The notes under the pieces are model-generated. The model searched no databases and was not told the DNA's origin. It saw nothing but the letters and a program-made list of their open reading frames with translations. A program made the translations under genes and the position numbers. This document shows positions 24,791 to 36,696 of a DNA stretch of 64,000 nucleotides, one piece after another. Every line of letters starts with the position of its first letter. The stretch's first letter is position 1. Origin of the DNA: Taiwanofungus camphoratus (taxonomy: Eukaryota > Basidiomycota > Agaricomycetes > Polyporales > Taiwanofungaceae); the NCBI GenBank assembly GCA_003999685.1, contig CP021221.1, forward strand, positions 2,604,001 to 2,668,000, in the 5' to 3' direction.

Positions 24791-25139
24791 AGCTTTATTC
24801 TTTACTGTGAGGGTCAGTAGCGGCCACATGGGCTGCGTAGGCTGTCATTGCTCACCCCAGCCAGGCCCAAGCTATGTATGTGATGAGGACTCTATAAAGG
24901 ATTGACCCATGTCTGGACCAAACCCACGGCGAGGCTTGAAGTATGTCTGAGCCAAAACTGCCCGAACCAGAATTGGAAACTTTGGTATTCCCGGGATCAA
25001 TGCTTTATAGGGATTATTGGGAGTCCTGATAATTTCGGAGATTGACATGCAACACTTTGACTATTGGGGGCCGATTTTGGGGGATTCCGCCACCTAATCT
25101 CCATCGGGATTGGTAGTGGTCCTGGGTGGCGCGGATGAG

Positions 25140-26480
25140 ATGGATTCATGCAGCGCAGACTGCATCAAGGGATATTCAAGCGAGCATTTCACAGGAAAGC
25201 TGGGCCAGGAATTTGCGGAATAGACATACCATAGAATACTCAGCAAGACATATTTGCTGCGCGTGACTCAGAGCACATTTACATGCGAATTCAAACTGAA
25301 TAGTATACAAAGCACTAGAATGTGCAGGCGGCGAGGCCTTCATCAACTCAAGGCATGGGTGTATACCCATTCCATGATATTTCGAGGGGATCCAAAACAC
25401 CTTTCCGCGGAGTAAGGCAAAGGATGTAGATTGCTCCATCCCATGCATCACAACATAGCCGTTCGCATGTCCTGTACAACCCCATTAGTAGATCATAGGT
25501 TCATGCCCATCGTTAGCACGTACTTTAATTGAAATATGCCCCGCAATGCTGGAAACTCTTTACATGCCTTATACTGATTAGCACACCTAGGTGTCAGGCA
25601 GTTGCGGACGATGAACTCTTCAAAAACACCGTCTATTTTGAGCCGCTTACGGAGCCTAACAAATCGTGAGATCATGCTTTTGGACCAGGCACTCAGGGTA
25701 TGCTCGCCTTTTCTGCAGTGCGGTCTGTATATCCCATACTGTAATTCCGGAATCCCTTTGAACCATGGGCGGGTGCATCCCAATGAAAGACGAAAAATGA
25801 TATCGTGTACCGATGGGAAAAGTCGCAAAGCTCCGGATTGCTAGGGGATGGCTGTATAGTTCAGTATGTTGGCCGTCTTCTGAGAGTAGGATGGCATTCA
25901 GGTGCGCTGGGGTCCCAGCCCGCTCCTCCACAGTCAAACTAATGAGTGGAAAGATGCCGTGAAGATCGGGACTAACCTCCGGAAGTGTGTGACTGTCCCC
26001 ACATTCGGCTAGGCATACAGCTGTTTGCAGTAGGCACCAACGTCATCTGACGTAACACAAGGTTCCAAATAAACATCTCTACCATTATGATCTAGCAAAG
26101 ACCGTCCGCATTTCGGATGTTTGCAGAACCCGTCCCGCTTGATGACATCTACTGCAATGTCCGTCCACGAAACTTGGTCCGGGTCCTCGCCGGGCATGCA
26201 ACCCAAGCCAGCGAGCCAGCAGGCGCGCCTGAAGAACGCATTCCGTTCAGTCTCCGTGCCGTACAGAGCAGCAATTCGGGGACAAGTTTGGTAGAAGCAG
26301 ACGTGCGTTCGAAGATCCGACTTGGGGATAGCTTCTATGATTATCAGGACCAGTTCGTTGGGAATGCGATCAAGGCCGCTGCTCTGCATGAGGCGTAAAG
26401 GCATCAAAGTGCTAAATGGTGTGACAAGGGCGCTTTCTTATGCTGAAGGAACTACTTTTGTGGGCAAGGGATTCAGAGGA
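25140..26480. repeat. Tandem duplication, unit B (AT-shifted copy)
   Basis: This is a direct-oriented copy of 23561-24790, about 1.6-1.7 kb away. It includes the whole F-box gene with its upstream and downstream flanks. Identity looks like 70-80 percent by eye, so the duplication is not recent. Confidence 0.8.
25656..26404 (-). CDS. F-box protein, copy B (open)
   Basis: Two exons (26404-26083, 26020-25656) join in phase to 228 residues. The F-box is SSGLDRIPNELVLIIIEAI with CFYQTCPRIAALYGTETERNAFF; F-boxes bind Skp1 in SCF ubiquitin ligases. The second half (AVCLAECGDSHTLP, SFATFPIGTRYHFSSFIGMH, GITVWDIQTALQKRRAYPECL) has no domain I can name with confidence. The ITVWDIQ pattern recalls the xTVxDVL strand-helix of the basidiomycete DUF6699 domain, a weak resemblance. 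Such F-box genes form large, fast-evolving families in Agaricomycetes. The gene could continue through another splice beyond 25656. Confidence 0.6.
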
Positions 26481-27744
26481 TCCGGACTTCGAGTTGAAGA
26501 TCACGTGAATATCCCGATCGGTTTGACGCGTCTTTGTACAAATTACGCGTCACATCGACATATATCCGACGTGGTCGGGCTTTTTTATAGCTTACGGAGA
26601 ATTGCTCCTAAGAACTGGCACGTCTCTGCAGGGTGAGAAGGAAATGATGAGCGCCGCTTTGATTCCGGGCCCGACCTAGATAAGAAATAGGCCAATAGCA
26701 ACCTGCATGAAAGTTGTTTCTCGTCAGTACAGTTTGCATCCCGGCACGATTTACAAGCACAGCGAAGAGGATGACTGTATATGGCGGCATAGACTGTTCA
26801 AAAGCATTCTTCTCCTGACCGAGTCTCCTCTGTTGGCTAGGGGAGATGACGGGTACCTGCCCCTGAGCTCCTCAAGTACTGAGACTCCTTCAACAAATTC
26901 GCTGCTTCGTTGCATCCTATTGCTTGTCGGAGCTTTGCAACCTTCCCGCCCGTTCCTCGGTTCACTTCCGTCCGTTTGTGGGGTCTGTGTCACTGAACAT
27001 GAAGTTGACTGATATGCTGTTCAGCAACGGTATGTAGGCGGATGGCACTAGGCGAAGTCTGGAAGGTGTCTTGAAGATGCTCTGTGCATCATGTCCTCGA
27101 GGCTCAGCGCAGCCGTCTCAACGACTGCAAGTTCACAATTTTCACAATTATTTACTGACCAGTCCACCAGCTCACACTGAGAGTATCTGAGTCGAGGTGG
27201 GAGTATGTATGCGATAGCGAAAGCATGTTTCTGAGGAATTCGTTAGTTGGGTAATCGTAGCATTGTCGGTGTCACTCGCCGCTCTCAGCGGAGCGCCGAG
27301 CGGTCGCTCGTATGTTTTCTGCGATGTTCCTGGCAACTTGCTTCAAGCTTATCACCACCGCTATCCTAATCGGCCATGCCGATCACCAGCGTCGATCACC
27401 GAGTCTGGTCCAAAGTCAAGTTGAAGTTCCCTCGCAGCACAGTCCAGCGCTTCGTATGTGCTCGGTCTCTAACATGGGTCGTATGCAGATGGGCTCGCTG
27501 GGCATTAGACAGTCTGGCGGCGCGAGTATGGTGACTGTCCTTAGATGGCATCCAGGGGCCCGTTCAGAGTAGAATTCTGCTTGGAGCAGTGTTATCAGCG
27601 TGGCCCTGGACACGGCATGCACCCAGATCCATTACCCAAGCATCCGATCGGAGGCACATGCCCGCTATATACACTGCATCAACCGTGCTCTGCGCTTCCC
27701 AGACTCCCAAATCGCGAGTCGATAACAAGCAAGCCGAGGGCAGC
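26481..27744. other. Gene-poor stretch, no convincing gene
   Basis: Frames of 60-100 residues are scattered on both strands without domains or signal peptides. The last few hundred bases should hold the promoter and 5' leader of the M28 peptidase gene. Nothing structured was seen. Confidence 0.4.
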
Positions 27745-30700
27745 ATGAAGCCCGCTACAGGCGACATCGAGAAGAACGCGCTCGCCGCGGGCAATAACAA
27801 GGGACTCGGAACCCCTCAGGTTCCTCAGGTTCCTAGGGCTAAGCAGTATCGTCGCCGCTTCCGCGCGAAGGCCTTTCTTGCAGTGTGGGGCCTGTTGGGG
27901 ATAATTGGCGTTCACTTCTTGTCTGCAGCATCGCGGAGCAAGCTTGCGCAGCGTCAGAGTCGTCGGACACCTGATGGGGCGTCGTGGGCATTGAATGCGT
28001 TTGGCGGCGTCGCCCGCACGCAGAGGGGTGTCGCAGGCAAAGAGGCGGAGGAGATCTATCTGTGAGCAAATACCTCGTCGTATCTATCCACGGACAGCAC
28101 ACTGAGGTCTGTCAGCTCTACGCCCAACACCGCGAGCGCCATCGCCGCCTCGCGCGCGTACGCCACACATCCGCACCTCGCGGGGTCGACCGAGGACTTC
28201 GAGGATGCTAAGGTCATCCTCAAGCTCTTCCAGGACGAGTTCCACATCCCGCCTCCGCCTGCGCCCCCAGTCTTTGCCGCGGGCACGCCCGCCTCGCGCG
28301 CGGCGACGCTCGGGATCTCCGTGCTGCCCGCGCCGGTGGCGTGGATCGACCAGTACTTTCCGGTCATGAACACGCCTGTGAACCACAGCCTAGCGATTCT
28401 CGGCGAAGACGGCGCGCCAGTGTGGGAGGCGGACCTCGTCGAGGACGGCGACCCTGCGGACCCCGAGGCGGCGGCGTACCGCGACTACGTGCCGGCGTGG
28501 CACGGGCTGAGCCGCGACGGCGAGGTGGAGGGCACGCTGATCTATGCGAATTACGGGACGAAGGAGGACTACGACCAGGTGCTCGCCGCGGGCGGGGACT
28601 TTGCGGGGAAGATCGTGCTCGTGCGGTACGGCGGGAACTTCCGCGGGCTCAAGGTAGGCTACATCGCCGCGTGTTTGCTGTGGGTGCGGCTGCCTCACCG
28701 TCGCTCGACCGCAGATCCAACAAGCGCAGGAGCTCGGCGCCGCGGGCGTGCTCATCTACTCGGACACGCGCGACGACGGGCTCGTGACCGCCGAGAACGG
28801 GTACGCGGCGTACCCCCACGGGCCCGCGCGCAACCCGACGTCGGTGCAGCGCGGGAGCGTGCAGTTCATCTCCGCGTACCCGGGCGACCCGACGACGCCG
28901 GGCGCGCCGGCGTACGAGAACGCGACGCGCACGGAGGGCGCGAACATCCCCAAGATCCCGAGCCTGCCGATCTCGTGGGCGAACGCGCAGAGGCTGCTCG
29001 AGGAGATTGGCGGCGACGACGCGCGCGCGCTGACGGGCAGGTCGAGCGCACGCAAGGTCAAGCTGGTCAACCGCGGTGTGTGGTCCATGGCTACCCCCTT
29101 TTTACTATATCCGTTTATTCTGACGACCGGCTACAGTGGACGACAGGGTCATCCCAATCTGGAACACGATGGCGGCGATCCCGGGACACATCCGCAACGA
29201 GACTGTCCTCGTCGGCTGTCACCGTGATGGTAATGCGCTATGATGTCATCGCACTGCTGTAGACTGACTGGTCTATTTTCCCAGCCTGGGTCATGGGCGC
29301 AGTAGACCCTGTCTCTGGCACAGTCTCCCTCCACGAGGTCATTCGGGGTTTCGGCGCTCTCCTCAGGAGTGGCTGGAAGCCGTTGAGGAATGTCGTGTTC
29401 GCTAGCTGGGACGCAGAGGAGGTACGCGTGCTCAAATCTATCGACTTTTGTTACTGATTCGCAGCTCTGCAGTATGGACTCATTGGCAGCACCGAATGGG
29501 CTGAAGACTTCCCTGAATGGATCACGCAGAACGTTGTCGCATACCTGAACGTCGGTATGTCGCACCACCTAACCTGTTTCACGCGAAGTCCTTGATGAAC
29601 AATCATTTTCAGATGTTTCTGTTGGCGGCTCGCGCTGGTCAGCATCCGCGTCCCCCTCGCTCGCGCACCTCATCCGCCAGACTGCTCTCGATGTCCCGCA
29701 TCCGACCGTCCCCGGCAAGACGCTCTGGGACGCCATGGAAGATTCGGGCCCCTACGCTGGTACCGCCGATGCCGACTTTCTCGCGGCGTACGAAGCAGCG
29801 CAGCAAGAAAAGGCGTCAGAGACGGGCATCCACCCGCTCGGCTCGGGCAGCGACTACACCCCGTTCTTGCAACGGCTCGGCGTGAGTTATTTGGGTGACT
29901 GTATGCGTTTTTATAGACTAATATTATGCCTTTTGCGTGCGGCAGGTGGCAAGCATGGATCAGGGCTTTGGCGGTACACCCTCGGACGCACCGTACCACT
30001 ACCACTCGGTCTACGACTCCGAGAGATGGCAGGAACTCTATGGTGATCCCGGATTCTATCGCCATGTGCGTTCCACACCAATGCAATGGGGAGTGTCGTG
30101 CTGAAGCGGTTATAGGTTGCTGTAGCTAAGCATCTGGGCTTGACCGCGATTCGTCTGATCGACGCCATCATCGTGCCCCTCAACACCACTCAGTATGCCC
30201 TAGAGATCGGCGGCTACCTCGAGAAGTGCGCTCCCTCCCCTATCCCGCTGATTTCCAGGCGCTAAGCATCCTCTCTGCATGCAGAGTCGAGAACATCGCA
30301 GCCTCCCTCGCAGTCGCCCCCGACTTCTCCGGCCTGCGCAGCGCGATCGCGAACCTGCAGTCCGCCAGCAAGGCGCTCGACGCGGAGAAAGCCGCCGCCG
30401 AGCGGCACTTCCGCAAGCTCCTCGACAGGATCCCCGGCCGCAAGAGCGCCTGCGCGCACACCGGCGCGCACAGCCGCCTGCCCGCGTGGCTCAAGAGGCT
30501 CCTCGGCATCATCGCGCGCCACGCGTTCCCGCTCGGGGAGTTCAAGAAGGCCGCGCAGCGCGTGCAGCGCGCGAACGCGAAGCTGAGCGCGTTCGAACGC
30601 GGGTTCATCTCCGAGGAGGGCATCGCGGAGCGCGAGTGGTACAAGCACCTCGTCGTCGCGCCGGGCAAGTGGCTTGGTGCGTTCTCCTTGTGAGGTAGCA

Positions 30701-30867
30701 CGTCATATCGTGCCGCTGACGAGTTTGGTCTGGTAGGCTACGGCGCCACGACTCTCCCTGCAGTGACGGAGGCGCTAACGCTGGAGAGAAATGCGACCTT
30801 GGCAGAGATCGAGGCCAGGCGCGTGGCGGGCCTGATTGACAAGCTCGCGGAAACGATCGCAGTGTAA
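27745..30867 (+). CDS. M28 zinc carboxypeptidase, GCPII/Vps70 type
   Basis: Eleven exons (27745-28061, 28098-28653, 28715-29075, 29137-29229, 29285-29421, 29473-29554, 29613-29881, 29946-30065, 30116-30225, 30285-30676, 30737-30867) give 855 residues. A short cytosolic tail precedes one membrane segment (residues about 36-55, FLAVWGLLGIIGVHFL), so it is a type II membrane protein. A PA domain follows (GKIVLVRYGGNFRGLK). Zinc ligands of the M28B family are visible: His and Asp in GCHRDAWVMGAVDP, the acid pair in SWDAEEYGLIGSTEW, Asp in YLNVDVSVGG and the last His in YHYHSVYDSERW. The C-terminal transferrin-receptor-like dimerisation domain closes the chain. Family members act in the vacuole or at the cell surface; the substrate here is unknown. 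The gene is GC-rich. Confidence 0.93.
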
Positions 30868-31062
30868 TAAGTGGTGGTATTTATTAATTGCAAACGATCG
30901 CACATTGTACACAGAGAACAAGAACATGGAAAACCAATGTGAACGTGAGAAAAACTGCTCTTGCACTACAACGTACGATCGTCTGCCCGATGGTCTCGCG
31001 GACTGATGTCTGTATCTCCGGAAGTCTCTTCAAGGCCCGTAGCCAAGGAAACAAGCCTGCTG

Positions 31063-32573
31063 CTATGAGCCTCGCTCGTCTCCGATGTCGCAGAGGGACG
31101 ACCGAGGCTTCTGTTCGGTGCCAGTGGCTACGCAAGTGGCCGTCAGCACAATGAGGTACGTTCAGCGCGCCCGCTTCTCTCACCTTGTCACTCGCTGCAG
31201 AGCTAGCGCCCGATGCCTGGTTCCATTCGTAGTCGCTGAGCGAGCGCCGCCCCCCGAGGTCGGTCGACGTGAGCCGCTCGCGGAGGACGAGCCGCGAGTT
31301 GAGCGTGCGCAGGATGCCGAGCGTGTAGAACTTGCCGGACGCGATGATGAAGAACAGGTCGAGGTGCCGGACCTTCGTCATCTGCGCGTGAGAGGGCAAC
31401 GTCAGTGTCCGGCGCAAATATCCACACGCGCGGCGGGAGGGGCGGCACCTGTCTGCTGCTGTAGAGGCCTGCGGCGACGACCATGCAGAGGCAGGGCAGC
31501 GCGGCGGTCTCCCAGGTGAGGCCGATGATGTGCTTCAGCGTCTTGTCAAGGTAGCTCAGGCCGGTCTTCGTCTTCCAGAGCGAGACCGACACTGCGCTGG
31601 GTCGTCAATACGCTGATATCATCTACCACACAAAGCGCAATACGGACAAATGGAGGTGTTCGAGAGCGCGAGCACGAGAGAGCCGTATACCCACAGAGGG
31701 AAGGCCCATGTGCTCGCCTTGAGAGGCTATATTGGAAGGTTAACGTCACAAGCACGGATCGGTACGCGTCTAGAAAGTCCGTGCTCTCACGTCGGCGTAT
31801 GCAGCGGCGGCTCCTATCACTTCGCCTATTTTTACGGCCTAGACGGAAAGAGATGTTAGTTGCAGTGTGGGTATAGTCAGGAGCGTCGACTCGCCAGGTA
31901 AATGTTGGCGACGAACGTGGTGGTGGCCAAAGCAGTCAGCGACACGAGGACCAAGCGGTTCTTACCAGTGACCTGCAGAGCAATCTGTCAGTGCTACTCG
32001 CCGTTGACGCAGAAGAGAACGCGAGATATGCCTTCCAACACCTCCGAATGAGGAAGGCCTCACACAGGCTGCAGATGAGACCGTTGATCAAGAACTCCGT
32101 GCTATGCAGAGGACTTGTCCACTGGAGGTGATATCAGTGAATACAGGCTCGCAAGGTTAAAACTTCGAGATACACCAACCCAATGTCTGCGGATGATAGT
32201 AACAAGCCATACCTTGTAGGTCTCCAGCGCGGTCTGGAAGCTACAATCGAGTTGGTCAACCCCTCCTTATGTGCAGGAAAGGTACCTACAAAGCAAAGAA
32301 CACAAGAATCGCCACGTAGAGTCGTAACTTTACCGTGTCGTCGGCAGATCTTCTCCAAAACTTGACACCCTGCACACAAGGCTATAAACATTTGACGGAC
32401 TGCACAAGAACAATCATGGGCCACCTGTGTCAAAATGACGCCTACCTCGAAGCATAGTCAGATGCTGACCAGACACGCTACTTACAGAGCCTACCTTGAC
32501 AAAGATACTGAATGAAACCTTGAATCACAATCGGACCCGCCGTTGCTTCATCTGGAGCATCATTGACACCCAT
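31063..32573 (-). CDS. DUF6534-type seven-helix membrane protein
   Basis: The recognisable exons are 32367-32290 (KFWRRSADDTVKLRLYVAIL), 32240-32213 (FQTALETYK), 32121-32032 (WTSPLHSTEFLINGLI ... EAFLIRRCWK), 31972 onward (TGKNRLVLVSLTALATTTFV), a short exon near 31800 (KIGEVIGAAAAYAD), 31591-31449 (WKTKTGLSYLDKTLKHIIG ... LYSSRQ), 31381-31160 (HLDLFFIIASGKFYTLG then ILRTLNSRLVLRERL) and 31110-31063. The helix order and the ...FYTLGILRTLNSR... helix 7 match the large basidiomycete DUF6534 family of unknown function. The N-terminus (ATG at 32573, GPIVIQGFIQYLCQ) and two exon joins are one base out of phase as read. Two introns seem to use GC donors. It ends 196 bp from the M28 gene, convergent. 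Confidence 0.7.
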
Positions 32574-32891
32574 ACCGAGAACAAGAGCTGGGGAGGACGA
32601 TACTGGACATCCAGATGCTGCTATGTCAGCCTCTCAGTGCGTGCAATTCAACATGAGATAAGAATCATGAGCAGAAAGTGAGCTGTTACGGTCTGAACTA
32701 AAATGCAGACGAAAGTGAAACAGCGCGATCGAACATCGAGGACTTCTCTGAAAGAGATGGTATATATATTAAAATGTCGAGCACATTTGTTGTAGTGGCG
32801 GTGAATGTCCATTCACACGTATTAACGCCATGAAAGACCAAATGTCGACCAGAATCCCCTTCTGAATGCATGAAAGTCAAGACAGTCGAGT

Positions 32892-34746
32892 TCATTCCGA
32901 ATCTCGATGTTGCTGTACATGATGTTTGAGCAATTCCCACCCCTTCGGATGCTCACGTTCGCAATGCTGCACCAGATCCTCCAAAGTTGCATTAACAAAA
33001 GGCTTTGGTGCATCCTGTGTCGCGCCTGCCAAGTGCCGTGATCTGTGCGCGGTGAGCGTCTTTGTCAGAAAATCCCAGGAGATCGAGGTCTCACAACTTA
33101 CCGACACATGCGACACCAGAGCTTCTCGTCCTCATCCTCGTCCTCGTCCTCATCAAAGTTCGCCTCGACACAGTCCTGCAGAAATTGTTGCTGCTCGTCA
33201 ACCGCCATCGGTTCACTGGTCGGAGCTGCAGCGGGCTGTTCGGCTGGAGCATTACTAGTAGCAGTCAGCGGCGGTCCGTCGCCCACCCGTCGCTTCTTTC
33301 GTGCTCCTCGATCGTCATCCGAGTCATCATCCAGTGTCAAGTCGATGACGTCGGCAGCAAGGGATGCAGAGATCGTACGAGCATGGGCGCGTGGCTTTTT
33401 AGCGGGTTTAGGAGGTCTGAGTAGTGAGATGGGCTCAGGTTTTGCCTCTCGAGGAGGTATAGAAGGTGAAGTCGAACGCTGTGACCTAATAATAGGCATA
33501 ACAGGCGAGACCGGTAGAGCAATGCTTGTCTTTTGACTAGGAATAGAAGGTAGAGTATTACAATCGGCCCCTTCGAAGAGCATAGAGGCTGCGGGAAGGG
33601 TAGAGCCCGTTACTCCCTTAGAGACGGACAAAGCAGTGTGAGGCTCTGCTGATCTGTTGGGGATAGAAGATGAAGTAGCATATTCGGAAGGTGAAGTTGC
33701 ACACGGGAGTGACTTTATGACAGGCATGAGAGGGAAATGGGACTGCGAAGGTACAGAAGGAGATGCCGCGTGGGATTGCATCTCTGCTGGCACCATAGGC
33801 AAAATCGCGAGAGGATGCAACTCCGTGAGGTCAGTAGCAGGCGTTGAGGGCGCGGTCCTGTACTCGGACGACACTGGGCTAGGGTGCAGGCCAGTTGAAT
33901 GGTGACGATGCTCGATGGGAGCTGACACTGCCGTATTGATTCGTGCAAGGGATGGACCTCTGGGATGGCGCTCTGTGGATTGGTAATAACCTGGAAGGAC
34001 GGGGGAGGATCTTGCCACAATTGTCCCAGCTATCGTAAAGGTCATCAATTGAGATGTGTGGGTTCAAGGTTAAATGTCTTACGGCTAGGAGTTGCAGAAT
34101 TCGAAAACGACCTTGCCACGTGGACTTGAGAATTCCGCAGAGGCGTATTTGCATGTGCACCCAACACGCCGTTGAATTGCATGAGCCGACGAACCTCTTG
34201 TCTCAGAAATATGACTTCATCTGTACTAACAACATGGAGAAAATCAAACTACGTCAAAGCTGAAAGGAAGGTTGAGGATACCTACATAGGCTTCATTCTT
34301 CGAAACAACTCGTGACGTTCGGCGTGCATAGCTTGGACTTGGGCCTGCAGCTCGTGGATCATCCGCGACTGGTCTGTCGCAGAGCTGAGTTGAGTCATAC
34401 GCTCGTTTTGCATATGTATCAGATGTGCGAGACTGCGGTTGTCCTCAAATAACTTCCTACCCTCCTCTTTCAAAATAGCGTTGCGCTGCCGCAAGTCGTG
34501 TATTTCCTGCGGGAGCCCCGGGCGATATCCAAAATCTGCTAAACAGCCATTCATTGTCGTAGCAAGGATCGCGACTCCCTCTGATCGACATCCGGGAGAT
34601 GGGCGGCTATGTTGCGTTGCAGATATATCTGAATTGGAAGATACACTAAGCGTCGACCGAAAGACTCACCATATATCCGAATTCACGCCAGATTTTGTTG
34701 GGACCACGGGCGCAACACCCTTTGATAACGCGTCGCTCACACTCAT
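32892..34746 (-). CDS. Uncharacterised protein: coiled coil, SUMO-interaction-like motif and Cys/His finger
   Basis: I do not recognise the family. From the N-terminus: a possible first exon at 34746; a predicted coiled coil (34554-34282, EIHDLRQRNAILKEEGRKL ... RMIHELQAQVQAMHAERHE); a short exon (TDEVIFLRQEVRRLMQFNG, near 34227-34110); a long Ser/Pro-rich exon (about 34040-33102); and a last exon 33042-32892. Just before the end of the long exon lies VIDLTLDDDSDDD, a hydrophobic core followed by acidic residues typical of SUMO-interacting motifs, then a basic GARKKRRVG patch. The end has LWCRMCR ... LVQHCEREHP, a plausible zinc-binding set. A nuclear, SUMO- or ubiquitin-linked role is inference only. 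The N-terminal joins are not settled. Confidence 0.55.
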
Positions 34747-35223
34747 CTGCTTGTTGATCTCAGAATTCCTCGGTGAGATGAAAATATGAATCGGTCTCAA
34801 TCACCAAACAAGGACTGAATGTGTATATGAATGAGTGATCAAGAAAGAACTTTGAGTGCGTTCTTGAGGAAGACGGAATAGACTTTCCTAAAACGGACCG
34901 AACGCGATCACGCTTTCCTTATGTCGCATGTGACATACACGACTTCCAAGGCCTGGGTAAGTCCTGCCTCGACCCTCGGATGCGATATATAAGTGCACAT
35001 CGAGGTCGAATGAGCAGCCCGAGCCCACCATCCAAGGACTGTGTTCGACATCTTTGAAACCTCAAAGCTGTCGCAAACGTTCGTCGCGGTTCAAGCTAGA
35101 TTACTGGTGTATTGTGTTGTCAATTCCAGTGCTACAAGTTGAGAACATACACAATTTACGAATAAAAAAGTCCCGCGATAGATGGTGGTGGGAGGACAAG
35201 AGTAGGAGATGGAGGGTAGGATG
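34747..35223. other. Intergenic with a TATA-like box
   Basis: The stretch lies upstream of the coiled-coil gene and downstream of RIB1. A TATATAAG motif at 34986-34993 on the + strand is followed by an ATG but only a dozen codons, so no gene is called. No other feature is seen. Confidence 0.4.
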
Positions 35224-36696
35224 CTATGGTTGCGGATCTTCGGCGATCAGTGGTAACAGATGGCCCATTCTCAGGACCTTAGTGCGCAGGTACTTATCCA
35301 AATCTGCACCATACACCTCCCCCCCGCCGATCATGGTCAACCCATCCGGCTCCTGTTTCACTTCCATCTCTCCAGTACCAGTGACGAGCACCTCCTGTTG
35401 CCGGCGTCGCCAGGTACGCGGGATCATGGGCACACGCTCGACAATCCGAATTCCCTCCTTCTCCAAGGCCTGTACCTTGTCCGGATTATTTGTCAGCAGG
35501 CGCACCCCCTCGCCCGCCTCCGTGCCCAAACACAGGTCCTTCAGGATCGCGCCCGCGATCTCATACCCACGCTCGTCTGCCTTGTATCCGAGCATGAGGT
35601 TCGCGGTGACGGTATCGTGTCCTAGATCCTGCAGGTTGTATGCACGGATCTTGGAGAGGAGCCCGATGCCGCGTCCCTCCTGTCGAAGATAGACCACAGC
35701 ACCGCGCCCTGGGATAATGATGGGCGGCTCAGCGGGTGAGGAAGGGGGAAGGACGATGGGCTGCGAAATTTGCCGAATGGCCTCGTCGAGCTGCTCGCCG
35801 CAGTCGCAGCGCATGCTCCCGATGGTCTCGCCCGTGAAGCACTCGGAGTGGATGCGCACGAGCGGCGACGGGATGGAGTCAGTGGTGATATTGGGATGTC
35901 CGGATGGAGTTGATGGGGTCTGTGAGTGGGGAGACAGCCGCCCGACATATGCTCCTCGCGTTATGCGGTCCATCTCTGTTTCCGTGTCTGACCAGACGGC
36001 ATCTAGCGAGCGGCTACGGATTGGGGGAGCGCGATGTGAGCTATTTTCGAGGAATTGTGCAGGGTCTACGACGATGGCAAGATGCTCCTTGTTGTCCTGA
36101 TTATTTTGATAAATATGAAGAAAGACAGGACCATGTGGTGTGGGTACTCGCGTGCGGGCCATACACTTGACCTCAAGCTCCTTAGAGGGCGAGGCGGTCG
36201 GCGTACTTGCAGAAGTGGAATGGGATGAAGTGACGGGGGCTTCTGTTATACGTGGTATCGGTACAGCAGTTTTCGGGGAAGGCGATGGTAGATTGTCTGC
36301 CGGTCGTAGCGGATCTGTGGCCTCTCGTGCATGGCTATTCTCCTTTTCGTCGAGGGGTATTCCGAGTTCCTTCAACCTCTGACTGCGCGGTGCCTGCCTA
36401 CTGACATATTTGAGACGGGGCCTGTGCTCTGGTCTTGAACCCGACTTTGGTCCCTGCCATTTCGTCCAGTCATATGCTCCTTCTGCACGAGGGTCGCCGA
36501 CGGCGGGGAAAAAGTCGTGAGCGTAGTGATTTCGAGTGACATGCGGCCCGTATGCTGCTGCTGCTGCTAGTAACAGAGGGTCTAGATCAGAATCTCTTCG
36601 CTTGATCCCATGCTTGGGAGCCGGAGGAGCAGGGGCTGTTAGCAGGTCGAGCAGTGCAAGATCGGCGGAGAGACCCTCCTCGATGCCATGGTACAT
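35224..36696 (-). CDS. RIB1: GTP cyclohydrolase II (first step of riboflavin synthesis)
   Basis: The enzyme opens GTP to diaminohydroxyribosylaminopyrimidine 5'-phosphate. The gene is a single exon of 490 residues. The catalytic domain runs from about residue 185 to 440: VRIHSECFTGETIGSMRCDCGEQL is interrupted as IHSECFTGE then GSMRCDCGEQLDEA and carries the three zinc cysteines; GAVVYLRQEGRGIGLLSKIRAYNLQD and LRLLTNNPDK-like VRLLTNNPDKVQAL are family signatures. The N-terminal 180 residues are Ser/Pro-rich and disordered-looking, a common addition in basidiomycetes compared with the ~200-residue bacterial RibA. Confidence 0.95.
   Translation of the reverse strand: MYHGIEEGLSADLALLDLLTAPAPPAPKHGIKRRDSDLDPLLLAAAAAYGPHVTRNHYAHDFFPAVGDPRAEGAYDWTKWQGPKSGSRPEHRPRLKYVSRQAPRSQRLKELGIPLDEKENSHAREATDPLRPADNLPSPSPKTAVPIPRITEAPVTSSHSTSASTPTASPSKELEVKCMARTRVPTPHGPVFLHIYQNNQDNKEHLAIVVDPAQFLENSSHRAPPIRSRSLDAVWSDTETEMDRITRGAYVGRLSPHSQTPSTPSGHPNITTDSIPSPLVRIHSECFTGETIGSMRCDCGEQLDEAIRQISQPIVLPPSSPAEPPIIIPGRGAVVYLRQEGRGIGLLSKIRAYNLQDLGHDTVTANLMLGYKADERGYEIAGAILKDLCLGTEAGEGVRLLTNNPDKVQALEKEGIRIVERVPMIPRTWRRRQQEVLVTGTGEMEVKQEPDGLTMIGGGEVYGADLDKYLRTKVLRMGHLLPLIAEDPQP

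Noticed and set aside
30240-30701. Minus-strand frames of 128-153 residues
   Set aside because: They are antisense to the dimerisation domain exon of the M28 peptidase.
35054-35692. A 212-residue + strand frame beginning in a region with a TATA box upstream
   Set aside because: It mostly overlaps the antisense strand of the RIB1 catalytic domain and has no conserved motif.
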